A stretch of 64,000 bases of DNA from positions 1,484,501 through 1,548,500 of the forward strand of contig NZ_CP149798.1 in the NCBI RefSeq assembly GCF_037940415.1. Reading direction: 5' to 3'. Source of the stretch: Streptomyces sp. f51 (GTDB taxonomy: Bacteria > Actinomycetota > Actinomycetes > Streptomycetales > Streptomycetaceae). Of the stretch, positions 18,233-26,803 are shown one piece after another (the stretch's first letter is position 1; every line of letters starts with the position of its first letter). A model generated the notes under the pieces. It was not told the origin of the DNA. It was given only the letters and a program-made list of their open reading frames with translations, and made no database searches. Made by a program: the position numbers and the translations under genes.

Positions 18233-19935
18233 TCGGCCTGATTTCCGCCACGGCGGCGGGCGCGGCGGCCCGTGACCGGCTCGCCGCCGCCTGGCCCACG
18301 CGGACCCGGGTGTACGACGGGCCCGTGGCGGACGCCGTGCGGCGGGCCTTCGCGGAGTGCGACCAGGTGGTGTGCTTCCTCGCCACGGGCGCGGTCGTAC
18401 GGCTCGTCGCTCCGCTGCTCGGCGACAAGAGGTCGGACCCCGGGGTGGTGTGCGTCGACGAGGCGGGGCGGTTCGCCGTGTCGCTGGTCGGCGGCCACGC
18501 GGGCGGGGCGAACGAACTCGCCCGCGAGGTGGGCGGGTTGCTCGGCGCCGAGCCGGTGGTGACGACGGCGACGGACGCGGTGGGCGTGCCGGGTCTCGAC
18601 ACGCTCGGCCTTCCGGTGGAGGGGGATCTCGCCGGGGTCTCGCGGGCCGTGCTGGACGGCGAACCGGTGGTGCTGGAGCGGGAGTCGGCCTGGCCGCTGC
18701 CCGCCCTGCCGCCGAACGTGGGGAGCCCGGCGGCGCCGGGTGCCGCGGTCGTCCGGGTGAGCGACCGTGTGCGGGAGAGCGCCGCGCGCGAGGTCGTCCT
18801 GCGGCCGCCGACCCTCGTCGTGGGGGTCGGCGCCTCCCGGGGCGCGCCCGTTGAGGAGGTCCTCGATCTCGTCGGGGACGCGCTGCGCGAGGCCGGGCTC
18901 TCCGTCTCGTCGGTGGCCGAACTCGCCACCGTGGACGCCAAGTCCGAGGAGCCCGGGCTCGTCGGGGCCGCGGCCCGGCTCGGGGTCCCGCTCGTCACGT
19001 ACGGCGCAGAGGAGCTGGCGGCCGTGACGGTCCCGAACCCCTCGGGCCCGCCGCTCGCCGCCGTGGGGACCCCGTCCGTGGCGGAGGCCGCCGCGCTGAT
19101 CGGCGGGGGCGAACTCCTCGTACCCAAGCGGAAGTCGGTACGGGCGGACGGGCTGCCCGCGATGGCGACCTGCGCGGTCGTCCGCCGCCCGGGGCGCGGA
19201 CGGCTCGCGGTCGTCGGCCTCGGCCCCGGGGCCCGCGATCTGCTCACCCCGCGCGCGACGGCGGAACTGCGGCGGGCCGCCGTGCTCGTCGGGCTCGACC
19301 AGTACGTCGACCAGATCCGCGATCTGCTGCGGCCCGGCACCCTGGTCCTGGAGTCGGGCCTCGGCGCCGAGGAGGAGCGGGCGCGCACGGCGGTGGCCGA
19401 GGCGCGCCGCGGACAGGCCGTCGCGCTGATCGGCAGCGGTGACGCGGGCGTGTACGCGATGGCGTCGCCCGCGCTGGCCGAGGCGTCCGACGACATCGAC
19501 GTCGTCGGGGTGCCGGGGGTGACCGCCGCGCTCGCTGCGGGGGCGATCCTCGGCGCGCCGCTCGGCCACGACCACGTGTCCATCAGCCTGTCCGACCTGC
19601 ACACGCCGTGGGAGGTCATCGAGCGCCGGGTGCGCGCCGCGGCGGAGGCCGACATCGTCGTGACCTTCTACAACCCGCGCAGCCGGGGCCGGGACTGGCA
19701 GCTCCCCAAGGCGCTCGCGGTCCTGTCCGAGCACCGGGAACCGGGGACGCCGGTGGGGGTCGTGCGCAACGCCTCCCGGCCCGACGAATCGAGCCGGGTC
19801 ACGACGCTGGGGTCCCTGGATCCGGGAATCGTCGACATGATGACGGTGGTGACCGTGGGCAACACCGCGACCCGCGAGATCGCCGGGCGCATGGTGACAC
19901 CGCGCGGCTACCGCTGGCAGAAGGAGACCGAGTGA
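18229..19935 (+). CDS. cobJ: CbiG-CobJ fusion: cobalamin protein CbiG / precorrin-3B C17-methyltransferase
   Basis: A 568-residue two-domain protein. Residues 1 to about 320 are CbiG-like, with FLATGAVVRLVAPLL and VSLVGGHAGGANELA; CbiG opens the delta-lactone ring in the anaerobic route. From about residue 325 (VVGLGPGARDLLTPRA) a CobJ/CbiH methyltransferase follows, with LIGSGDAGVYAMASPAL and VTFYNPRSRGRDWQL, which methylates C17 with ring contraction. The GTG start overlaps cobL by 4 bases. An excellent ribosome site for the next frame (AGAAGGAG) is built into the last codons. CbiG beside CobN is a mixed aerobic and anaerobic set. Confidence 0.93.
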   Translation: MIGLISATAAGAAARDRLAAAWPTRTRVYDGPVADAVRRAFAECDQVVCFLATGAVVRLVAPLLGDKRSDPGVVCVDEAGRFAVSLVGGHAGGANELAREVGGLLGAEPVVTTATDAVGVPGLDTLGLPVEGDLAGVSRAVLDGEPVVLERESAWPLPALPPNVGSPAAPGAAVVRVSDRVRESAAREVVLRPPTLVVGVGASRGAPVEEVLDLVGDALREAGLSVSSVAELATVDAKSEEPGLVGAAARLGVPLVTYGAEELAAVTVPNPSGPPLAAVGTPSVAEAAALIGGGELLVPKRKSVRADGLPAMATCAVVRRPGRGRLAVVGLGPGARDLLTPRATAELRRAAVLVGLDQYVDQIRDLLRPGTLVLESGLGAEEERARTAVAEARRGQAVALIGSGDAGVYAMASPALAEASDDIDVVGVPGVTAALAAGAILGAPLGHDHVSISLSDLHTPWEVIERRVRAAAEADIVVTFYNPRSRGRDWQLPKALAVLSEHREPGTPVGVVRNASRPDESSRVTTLGSLDPGIVDMMTVVTVGNTATREIAGRMVTPRGYRWQKETE

Positions 19936-20348
19936 GCCCCGTGAGCCAGGCGCGGTCCGGGACCCGGGCCGCGCAGCACGCCGGGCGGGAGTCCACCGCC
20001 ACCCACCCCCGTGTTCCGCGGGCCGGCGCCGCGCCGAGGAAGCCCGCGCGGGCCCGGCCGGCTCCCCGGAACACCGCTCGGGCCGGCCAGTCCCCGAGGA
20101 AGACCGTCCGGGCCTGCCCGGCCGCGGTGAAGACCGTCCGGGCCGAGCCGGCCCCGACGACCACCGCTCGGGTCTGCCCTGCCCCGCTGAAGACCGTCCG
20201 GGCCGGGCCGGACCGGATGAAGACCGTCCGGGCCGACCTGGCCCGGTTGAAGACCGATCGGGCCGACCTGGCCCGCAAGCAGACCGATCGGGCCGACCTG
20301 GCCCCGACGACCACCGCGGCCCACCCCGCCGCCGAGGAGACATCGTGA
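19932..20348 (+). CDS. basic decapeptide-repeat protein, coupled between cobJ and cbiX
   Basis: A 138-codon frame that begins at a GTG overlapping the cobJ stop by 4 bases, has a strong ribosome site 5 bases before it, and ends overlapping the cbiX GTG by 4 bases. The product is unrecognised: strongly basic, rich in Ala, Arg, Pro and Thr, without hydrophobic stretches, and probably disordered. From residue 34 it consists of ten degenerate 10-residue repeats of the type APLKTVRAGP, encoded by exact 30-base units. Two repeats contain Cys (RACP and RVCP). Its genetic setting argues for real translation; the repetitive composition leaves room for doubt. Confidence 0.6.
   Translation: MSPVSQARSGTRAAQHAGRESTATHPRVPRAGAAPRKPARARPAPRNTARAGQSPRKTVRACPAAVKTVRAEPAPTTTARVCPAPLKTVRAGPDRMKTVRADLARLKTDRADLARKQTDRADLAPTTTAAHPAAEETS
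20031..20330 (+). repeat. ten tandem 30-base repeats inside the repeat ORF
   Basis: Ten consecutive 30-base units with no indels, most containing a core like GAAGACCGTCCGGGCC at a fixed place. Units 3 to 9 are the most alike; the first two and the last have diverged. The period keeps the reading frame, so each unit encodes ten residues. Confidence 0.9.
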
Positions 20349-21280
20349 CCACCCCGCCCCCCGCCCTGCTCATCGCCGGACACGGCACCCGGGACGAGGC
20401 CGGAGCCGAGGCCTTCCGTTCCTTCGTACGGGAGCTGGGCCGCCGCCATCCCGAACTGCCCGTCGCCGGCGGGTTCATCGAGCTGTCGCCGCCGCCGCTC
20501 GGCGAGGCGGTCGGCGAACTCGTCGGACAGGGCGTACGGCGTTTCGCCGCCGTTCCGCTGATGCTGGTGTCCGCCGGGCACGCCAAGGGCGACATCCCGG
20601 CGGCGCTGGCCCGCGAGAAGGAGCGGCACCCCGGGATCTCGTACACGTACGGGCGTCCGCTGGGCCCGCATCCCTCGCTGCTCGCCGTGCTGGAGCGGCG
20701 GCTGGACGAGGTCCTCGGCGACGGCGCCGCGACCCCCGAGGCACGGGCCGCGGTCACCGTGCTGCTCGTGGGCCGCGGGTCCACCGACCCGGACGCCAAC
20801 GCCGAGGTGCACAAGGCCGCGCGGCTGCTGTGGGAGGGCCGGGGTTACGCCGGCGTCGAGACCGCGTTCGTGTCCCTGGCGGCTCCCGACGTGCCGTCCG
20901 GCCTCGACCGCTGCGTGAGGCTCGGCGCGCGCCGGATCGTGGTCCTGCCCTACTTCCTGTTCACCGGCATCCTCCCGGACCGGGTACGGCGGCAGACGCG
21001 GGACTGGGCCGCCGCGCACCCGGAGGTCGAGGTGGGTTCCGCCGAGGTCATCGGTCCCGAGCCCGAACTGCTCGACCTGGTCATGGAGCGCTACCGGGAG
21101 GCCGTCGCGGGCGATCTGCGGATGAACTGCGACTCCTGCGTCTACCGGATCGCGCTGCCCGGCTTCGAGGACAAGGTGGGGCTCCCCCAGCAGCCGCACT
21201 TCCACCCGGACGACGACGGCCACCAGGACGGTCACGGGCACCACCATCACGGGGGACACACGCATTCCCATGCCCACTGA
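20345..21280 (+). CDS. cbiX: CbiX-type sirohydrochlorin cobaltochelatase with His-rich tail
   Basis: A 311-residue class II chelatase of the CbiX/SirB type with two CbiX modules: residues 1-130 (AGHGTRDEAG with the metal-site His, VPLMLVSAGHAKGDIP) and 135-255 (LLVGRGSTDPDANAEV, LPYFLFTGILPDR). It inserts Co2+ (or Fe2+) into sirohydrochlorin without ATP, the early route. A MNCDSCVYR stretch follows, and the C-terminus is a His-rich metal-binding tail of about 30 residues (GHHHHGGHTHSHAH at the end). Its GTG overlaps the repeat ORF and its end overlaps cobC by 11 bases. A role in sirohaem synthesis is the alternative. Confidence 0.9.
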   Translation: MTTPPPALLIAGHGTRDEAGAEAFRSFVRELGRRHPELPVAGGFIELSPPPLGEAVGELVGQGVRRFAAVPLMLVSAGHAKGDIPAALAREKERHPGISYTYGRPLGPHPSLLAVLERRLDEVLGDGAATPEARAAVTVLLVGRGSTDPDANAEVHKAARLLWEGRGYAGVETAFVSLAAPDVPSGLDRCVRLGARRIVVLPYFLFTGILPDRVRRQTRDWAAAHPEVEVGSAEVIGPEPELLDLVMERYREAVAGDLRMNCDSCVYRIALPGFEDKVGLPQQPHFHPDDDGHQDGHGHHHHGGHTHSHAH

Positions 21281-22445
21281 AGAGGCCGCCGAGGGCGGGC
21301 ACGATCTGCGGCACCACGGCGACGCCGAGGTGCGCGACGACGGTTCCAAGCTGACCGATCTGGCCGTGAACGTCCGGGCGGACACCCCGCCCGCGTGGCT
21401 GCTTGACCGGATCGCCGCCTCGCTGCCGTCGCTTGCGGCCTACCCGGACGGGCGGTCCGCCCGGGCGGCGGTGGCGGCACGGCACGGGCTGCCGGTGGAG
21501 CGGGTGCTGCTCACGGCGGGCGCGGCCGAGGCGTTCGTGCTGCTCGCGCGCGGCCTCGAGGTACGCCGTCCGGTCGTCGTGCATCCGCAGTTCACGGAGC
21601 CGGAGGCGGCGCTGCGGGACGCCGGGCACACGGTCGGCCGGGTCCTGCTGCGCGAGGAGGACGGCTTCAGGCTCGACGCGGCCGCCGTCCCCGAGGACGC
21701 CGATCTCGTCGTGATCGGCAATCCGACCAATCCGACCTCGGTGCTGCACCCTGCCGGGACGCTGGCCGAACTGGCCCGTCCCGGGCGGGTGCTGGTGGTC
21801 GACGAGGCGTTCATGGACGCGGTGCCGGGCGAACGCGAGAGCCTGGCCGGGCGGACCGACGTCCCCGGACTCGTCGTGCTGCGCAGCCTCACGAAGACGT
21901 GGGGTCTCGCGGGGCTGCGGATCGGCTACGTGCTCGCCGACCCCGGGACGATCGCCCGGCTGGAGCGGGCTCAGCCGCTGTGGCCGGTGTCCACGCCCGC
22001 GCTCGCGGCGGCGGAGGCGTGCGTGTCCTCGCAGGCGCTCGCGGAGGCGGCCCACGCGGCGCGGCGGATCGCCAAGGACCGGGACCATCTGGTCGCGGGA
22101 CTGCGGGAGTTCGCCTGCACCGACGGGCTGCGGGTGGTCGAGCCCGCGGAGGGCTCCTTCGTCCTGGTCCGGCTGCCGCGGGCCGCGGGGGTGCGCCGTG
22201 CTCTTCGCGACCTCGGGTTCGCGGTGCGGCGCGGGGACACGTTCCCCGGCCTCGGGGACGAGTGGCTGCGCCTGGCGGTACGGGACCGGACGACGGTCAA
22301 CCGCTTCCTCCAGGCCCTGGACCGGGCGATGACCGTCGCCGGGGACGGCGGTTCCCACCCCGCCGGGGACGAGGGCACCTGGGGCACTGCGGGAACCGGG
22401 CCCGGCGAAGGCACCACGGCCGACGCGGACACCGGGACCGGCTGA
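21270..22445 (+). CDS. cobC: CobC-type PLP-dependent threonine-phosphate decarboxylase/aminotransferase
   Basis: A 391-residue fold-type I PLP enzyme of the CobC/CobD(Salmonella)/HisC group, which probably supplies aminopropanol phosphate for the nucleotide loop. The PLP lysine lies in RSLTKTWGLAGLRIGY near residue 209; IGNPTNPTS and VDEAFMD are the cofactor-binding segments. The last 40 residues are a Gly/Thr/Asp-rich extension not needed for the fold. It closes the second run. A histidinol-phosphate aminotransferase role is the alternative by homology but unlikely by position. Confidence 0.88.
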   Translation: MPTEEAAEGGHDLRHHGDAEVRDDGSKLTDLAVNVRADTPPAWLLDRIAASLPSLAAYPDGRSARAAVAARHGLPVERVLLTAGAAEAFVLLARGLEVRRPVVVHPQFTEPEAALRDAGHTVGRVLLREEDGFRLDAAAVPEDADLVVIGNPTNPTSVLHPAGTLAELARPGRVLVVDEAFMDAVPGERESLAGRTDVPGLVVLRSLTKTWGLAGLRIGYVLADPGTIARLERAQPLWPVSTPALAAAEACVSSQALAEAAHAARRIAKDRDHLVAGLREFACTDGLRVVEPAEGSFVLVRLPRAAGVRRALRDLGFAVRRGDTFPGLGDEWLRLAVRDRTTVNRFLQALDRAMTVAGDGGSHPAGDEGTWGTAGTGPGEGTTADADTGTG

Positions 22446-22847
22446 GGCCGAGACGACCCGGCCGACGCGCGTCGGAACCCGGGGAGGCGACGGCAAGGCC
22501 GCCGGTGCGAGCGCTGCCGGACCCGCCGAGGCGAAAGCGGTGCAGCCGGTACGAGCGCCCGGGTACCCGAAGACCCAGGCGGCCGGGGTGGTGCCGACGC
22601 CCGGGCCCCTGGAGGCAAGGGCGCTCCAACCGGTGCCGACACCCAAGCGCCTCCGGTGGCGCAGGCGGACGGGCCGGAAACGGGGGTCGTTCCGGCCCCG
22701 GCAGCGTCGGGACGGCGCCGTCGAGCGCCAGGCCCGGCGCCGCCGCACCGCTCCGCCCCGGCCGGCCCGCGGGGGTTCTCCCCGACCCGACCGGCCCGTC
22801 CCCCCGCCCCCCGGACGGGCCAAGGCCGTTCGGCCGGGAGAGGGGCG
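22446..22847. other. 402-base gap without recognised gene
   Basis: The stretch between cobC and the surface-protein gene is very GC-rich and open in several frames, but none gives a recognisable protein. Imperfect Pro/Gly/Ala-type reiterations (for example GCGCCCGGGTACCC and relatives) suggest low-complexity sequence. I see no clear terminator hairpin or promoter. Confidence 0.5.
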
Positions 22848-23798
22848 TCAGCTCCTGCGGCGGCGGGAGACGGCCACCGCTCCGGCGCCCGCGGCGAGCA
22901 GGACCGCCGCGCCGCCGGCCAGGTACGGCGTCATGGAACTGCTTCCGGTCTCGGCGAGGCCTCCCCCTTCGGGAGCGCCCTGCGGACTCGCCTCGGCCAC
23001 CGGGGCGGCCGACTCCTTCGAAGGCGTGGCCGACACGGACTCCTGGGCGGCGGGCGCGGGCCCGTCCGGGGACTCACAGGTGGCCTTCGCCAGTGTCACC
23101 GTGCCCTCGACCGCGGCCACGCCCAGCTTCAACGGGTCGACGGACACGTTGAGTTCGAGCGCCGAGGCGGCGGCCGTCCGGGAGGTCGTCTCCGTCCTGG
23201 AGAGATCGAGCCGCACCTCGCCGATCCCGGGGACCTTCACATGCGTGGGGCCGCCCGTCGTCAGCGTGACCTTCTTGCCGAGGACGGTGACGGAACCCAG
23301 CAGGTTGGCGGTGGCGACGGGCTTCCTGCCCGCCTCGCAGGTCGCCTTCGAGGTCACGTCCTCGACCTCGATCAGCGACAGCAGCGGCAGTCCGGGGACA
23401 TGGACGGCGGCGTGCGCGAGGCGGGTGGAGCCCTCGGCCTTCGTGGCGGAGACGGTGGCCCTGGCGGTGGCGACGTCCGCGCGGAGCACGCTGAACGGGC
23501 GCCCTCCGTCGACGCCGTCCAACTGGGCGGTGAGCGCGGTCTTCTCGGCGCTCTGCGGCGCCTGCACCTCGTTCAGGGAGACCGCGAGCGGGACGTTCAC
23601 GGTCTTCTTGAGGAGGGACACGTCGAGCCCGGTGCGGAGCACGACGGCGCTCGCGCGCCCGTGGTCGTCACTCGCCTGGGCGGAGCCCGCGCCGGCCAGC
23701 GCGGTGGGACCCGCGGCGAGGACGGCGGCGGCCGCGGTGACGGCGAAACGGCGCGCGGGCATGCGGTGGTTGATGCTGTTCAAGGGTGGGACCCCCAT
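22848..23798 (-). CDS. LAETG-anchored secreted surface protein (SCO1860 family)
   Basis: A 316-residue exported cell-wall protein. A signal peptide with a basic start (HRMPARR) and a hydrophobic core ends near AQASDD. The middle is beta-rich, with two Cys in repeated contexts (ATCE and ATCES). A Pro/Ala/Ser spacer leads to LAETGSSS, a class E sortase motif, then a membrane helix and a RRRRS tail. The ATG used here has no good ribosome site; TTG at 23783 is preceded by GGGGGT and may be the true start. An operator-like inverted repeat lies upstream. The function is unknown. Confidence 0.85.
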   Translation of the reverse strand: MGVPPLNSINHRMPARRFAVTAAAAVLAAGPTALAGAGSAQASDDHGRASAVVLRTGLDVSLLKKTVNVPLAVSLNEVQAPQSAEKTALTAQLDGVDGGRPFSVLRADVATARATVSATKAEGSTRLAHAAVHVPGLPLLSLIEVEDVTSKATCEAGRKPVATANLLGSVTVLGKKVTLTTGGPTHVKVPGIGEVRLDLSRTETTSRTAAASALELNVSVDPLKLGVAAVEGTVTLAKATCESPDGPAPAAQESVSATPSKESAAPVAEASPQGAPEGGGLAETGSSSMTPYLAGGAAVLLAAGAGAVAVSRRRRS

Positions 23799-23837
23799 AG
23801 GAGAAAGCCTGGGACCCGGAAAGAATTACGCACTGAG

Positions 23838-23870
23838 AGTGAACAGTCAGGTACCTGACGTGAGTTCACT
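23838..23870. promoter_or_regulatory. operator-like inverted repeat upstream of the LAETG protein gene
   Basis: A perfect 14-base palindrome GTCAGGTACCTGAC (23846-23859) is flanked by AGTGAAC on the left and GTTCACT on the right, which are themselves inverted. It lies 40-72 bases before the start used for the surface-protein gene, in a less GC-rich promoter region. The cognate regulator is unknown. Confidence 0.4.
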
Positions 23871-24046
23871 CCTTCGTGGGTTCACCGCGCACGCCTTCGA
23901 ATCCCTGGGCACGGCTGTTCTCCACCGTCACTCGCTCAACGCACCCGGCCGGGCGCGCCGGTTGACGCGCCGACCGGTGGACGCCGACGCGCCGGAGCGC
24001 GACCGGTGGTGGGTAACGAGCGCCCCACCCCGGCCGTCACGCTCCG

Positions 24047-25138
24047 TCAACCGACGATCCGTCCGCTCAGGACCACGCGGCGCGGATCCGCCAGGACCCG
24101 TACGTCGTCGCGCGGGTCCCCCACGTAGACCACGAGGTCCGCGGGCGCCCCCTCGTCGAGGCCGGGCCGCCCGAGCCAGCGCCTGGCTCCCCAGGTGGTG
24201 GCGGAGAGCGCCTCGACGGGCGGGATGCCCGCGGTGACGAGCTCGGCGACCTCGGCCGCGACGAGGCCGTGGGCGAGGGAGCCGCCCGCGTCGGTGCCCA
24301 CGTAGACCGGGATCCCGGCGTCGTACGCGGCCCGCACCGTGTCGTAGCGGCGCTCGTGGAGGCGTCGGATGTGCGCCGACCACAGCGGGTACTTGGCCTC
24401 GCCGCCGTCCGCGAGCCGCGGGAAGGTGGCGATGTTCACGAGGGTCGGGACGATGGCGACACCGCGCTCGGCGAAGAGCGGGACGGTGTCCTCGGTGAGG
24501 CCGGTGGCGTGCTCGACGCAGTCGATGCCCGCCTCGACCAGGTCCCGCAGCGAGTCCTCGGCGAAGCAGTGCGCGGTGACGCGGGCACCGAGCCGGTGCG
24601 CCTCGGCGATCGCCGCCTCGACGGCGTCGCGCGGCCAGCAGGCGCTCAGGTCGCCTGTGCCGCGGTCGATCCAGTCCCCGACGAGCTTGACCCAGCCGTC
24701 ACCGCGCCGGGCCTCCCGGGCGACGTACGCGACCAGGTCCTCCGGCTCGATCTCGTGGGCGTAGTTGCGGATGTAGCGGCGGGTGCGGGCGATGTGCCGG
24801 CCCGCGCGGATGATCTTCGGGAGGTCGTCGCGGTCGTCGGTCCAGCGGGTGTCGGAGGGTGAACCGGCGTCCCGGAGGAGGAGGGTGCCGGCGTCGCGGT
24901 CGGTCAGCGCCTGCTTCTCGGAGACGTCCGCCGGGACCGGGCCGTGGGCGTCGAGCCCGACGTGGCAGTGCGCGTCGACCAGGCCGGGCAGCGCCCAGCC
25001 CTCGACCGTGCGGATGTCCCGGGCGCCGGCGGGACGGTCGTAGGAGATCCGTCCGCCGACGACCCACAGTTCGTCGCGGACGTCGTCGGGCCCGACGAGG
25101 ACCCGCCCTTTCACGTGGAGTACCGGGTGATCGCTCAT
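24047..25138 (-). CDS. metal-dependent amidohydrolase
   Basis: A 363-residue amidohydrolase-superfamily protein (imidazolonepropionase/prolidase-like branch). The first metal motif is VDAHCHVGLD near residue 55; further ligands lie in VTAHCFAE, CVEHATGL and the Asp in YVGTDAGGS. The N- and C-terminal strands form the small composite beta domain (ILPDV-like ends replaced here by VVLSGRIVG). The substrate is not evident. The start chosen is MSDHP; three codons upstream are also open. Its start lies 10 bases after the stop of the ABC transporter ATPase gene on the same strand, so it may be the last gene of that operon. Confidence 0.87.
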   Translation of the reverse strand: MSDHPVLHVKGRVLVGPDDVRDELWVVGGRISYDRPAGARDIRTVEGWALPGLVDAHCHVGLDAHGPVPADVSEKQALTDRDAGTLLLRDAGSPSDTRWTDDRDDLPKIIRAGRHIARTRRYIRNYAHEIEPEDLVAYVAREARRGDGWVKLVGDWIDRGTGDLSACWPRDAVEAAIAEAHRLGARVTAHCFAEDSLRDLVEAGIDCVEHATGLTEDTVPLFAERGVAIVPTLVNIATFPRLADGGEAKYPLWSAHIRRLHERRYDTVRAAYDAGIPVYVGTDAGGSLAHGLVAAEVAELVTAGIPPVEALSATTWGARRWLGRPGLDEGAPADLVVYVGDPRDDVRVLADPRRVVLSGRIVG

Positions 25139-25148
25139 GCACGGCACC

Positions 25149-25973
25149 TTAGTGAGGCGACTCGCCGGTCCCGTCCCGCCCTGTCCTGTTCCCGGCGCCC
25201 GCGTCCGGTGTCCCCTCGGGGACGTCCGCCATCGCGGGGTCGAGCAGCCGGGACAGGAAGTGCCGGGTGCGCTCGTGGGCCGGGTTGCCGATCACCTGGG
25301 CCGGGGCGCCTTCCTCGACGATCACCCCGCCGTCCATGAAGACGACCCGGTCGGCGACCTCGCGCGCGAAGGACATCTCGTGCGTGACGACCATCATCGT
25401 CATGCCCTCGTCCGCGAGCACCCGCATGACGGAGAGCACGTCACCGACGAGTTCGGGGTCGAGTGCCGAGGTCGGCTCGTCGAAGAGCATCACGTCGGGC
25501 CCCATCGCGAGCGCCCTGGCGATCGCGACGCGCTGCTGCTGGCCGCCGGAGAGCGAGGCGGGAAAGGCGTCGGCCTTCTCCGCGAGACCCACCCGGGAGA
25601 GGTTCTCGGCGGCGATCCGGGCCGCCTCCTCCTTGCCCCGGCCCAGCACCCGGCGCTGCGGCAGCGTGAGGTTCCCGGTCACCGACAGATGGGGGAAGAG
25701 GTTGAACTGCTGGAAGACCATGCCGATACGGCGGCGTACGGCGTCGATGTCGACGTCGGGGTCCGTGACCTGCGTCCCGCCGACGAACACCTGGCCCTTG
25801 GTGGGCTCCTCCAGGAGGTTCACACAGCGCAGCAGGGTCGACTTGCCGGAGCCGGAGGGGCCGATCACGCAGACGACCTCGCCCCGGCCGATCTCCAGGT
25901 CGATACCGCGCAGCACCTCGTTGTCGCCGAAGGACTTGTGCAGGTCCTTCACCTGGATCTCGGGCGTGCTCAC
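25149..25973 (-). CDS. polar amino-acid ABC transporter ATPase
   Basis: A 274-residue GlnQ/HisP-type ATP-binding subunit. Walker A is GPSGSGKST near residues 39-47, the Q-loop is [11 protein letters not shown], the signature is [15 protein letters not shown], Walker B is [13 protein letters not shown] and the switch His lies in VTHEMSF. The last 25 residues are a polar low-complexity tail. The start overlaps the permease stop by 4 bases. It energises the importer with the two genes upstream. Confidence 0.95.
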   Translation of the reverse strand: MSTPEIQVKDLHKSFGDNEVLRGIDLEIGRGEVVCVIGPSGSGKSTLLRCVNLLEEPTKGQVFVGGTQVTDPDVDIDAVRRRIGMVFQQFNLFPHLSVTGNLTLPQRRVLGRGKEEAARIAAENLSRVGLAEKADAFPASLSGGQQQRVAIARALAMGPDVMLFDEPTSALDPELVGDVLSVMRVLADEGMTMMVVTHEMSFAREVADRVVFMDGGVIVEEGAPAQVIGNPAHERTRHFLSRLLDPAMADVPEGTPDAGAGNRTGRDGTGESPH

Positions 25974-26803
25974 TTCGTGGCCTCCTTCTGCCGCGCCTCG
26001 AGGCGTCGGGCGACGAAGCCGAGCGGGATGGTGACGAGCAGGTAGCAGAGACCCGCGACCAGGATCGGCGTGGAGTTGGCGGTCGTACTGGCCAGGTCAC
26101 GGCCGTACTTGGACAGTTCGCGCTCCTCCAGGGTGACACCGAGGAACAGCACCAGCGAGGAGTCCTTGAAGAGGGTCACGAGTTCGTTGGTGAGCGGCGG
26201 GACGATGATCCGGAACGCCTGCGGGACGATGACCGAGACCATGGCCCTGGCGTGCGAGAAGCCCAGCGAACGGGCCGCCTCCATCTGCCCCTTGGGCACG
26301 GCCTGGATACCCGCGCGGAAGGTCTCGGCCATGTAGGCGGCGCCCACCAGACCGAGCGCGAGGGCGACCTTTCCGTACGTTCCGCCGATGATCTCCGTGC
26401 CCGGGAACGCCAGCGGTACCGCGACGCCCACGAAGATGAAGATCATCAGCGCGGGCAGGCCGCGGAAGACCTCGATGTAGACCCCGGCGAACCAGCGGTA
26501 GGGGCCCACCGAGGACAGGCGCATCAGGGCGATGACGATGCCGAGGACGAGACCGACGGCGAAGCCGGACATCGTGTAGATGACCGTGTTCTTCAGCGCC
26601 AGGGTGATGACGTCCGGGAACATCTGCTTGACCAGGTCCCACTGGAAGAACTGGTTCTGAAGACGGCTCCAGTCCGCCGTGACCGCGAAGACGATCACGA
26701 CGGCCACGAAGACGGCGTACTGCACACCGCGGGAGATCTGGCGCTTGCGGCGCCGGCTCAGGCCGGACCTGTGGGGCTGGAGGGGCGTGTCGGCACCGCT
26801 CAT
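25970..26803 (-). CDS. polar amino-acid ABC transporter permease
   Basis: A 277-residue permease of the His/Glu/Gln/polar amino-acid transporter family. A cytoplasmic basic start (SRRRKRQ) precedes five or so membrane helices; the EAA loop reads [25 protein letters not shown] near residue 190. Only one permease gene is present, so the channel is probably a homodimer. The ATG chosen (MSGADTP) overlaps the binding-protein stop by 4 bases; the frame extends upstream within that gene but without family similarity. Confidence 0.93.
   Translation of the reverse strand: MSGADTPLQPHRSGLSRRRKRQISRGVQYAVFVAVVIVFAVTADWSRLQNQFFQWDLVKQMFPDVITLALKNTVIYTMSGFAVGLVLGIVIALMRLSSVGPYRWFAGVYIEVFRGLPALMIFIFVGVAVPLAFPGTEIIGGTYGKVALALGLVGAAYMAETFRAGIQAVPKGQMEAARSLGFSHARAMVSVIVPQAFRIIVPPLTNELVTLFKDSSLVLFLGVTLEERELSKYGRDLASTTANSTPILVAGLCYLLVTIPLGFVARRLEARQKEATK

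Noticed and set aside
19908..20324. Minus-strand collagen-like frame (GPDGL-type repeats) over the 30-base repeat array
   Set aside because: Any frame across in-frame 30-base repeats looks repetitive. Only the plus-strand frame has a ribosome site and overlaps with both neighbours.
22446..22847. Extra coding sequence after cobC
   Set aside because: Open frames exist on both strands but give only Arg/Pro/Gly-rich sequence without ribosome site or domain.
23864..23889. PHO box formed by two GTTCAC units before the LAETG protein gene
   Set aside because: The units are 16 bases apart, not the 11 needed for a PHO box direct repeat.
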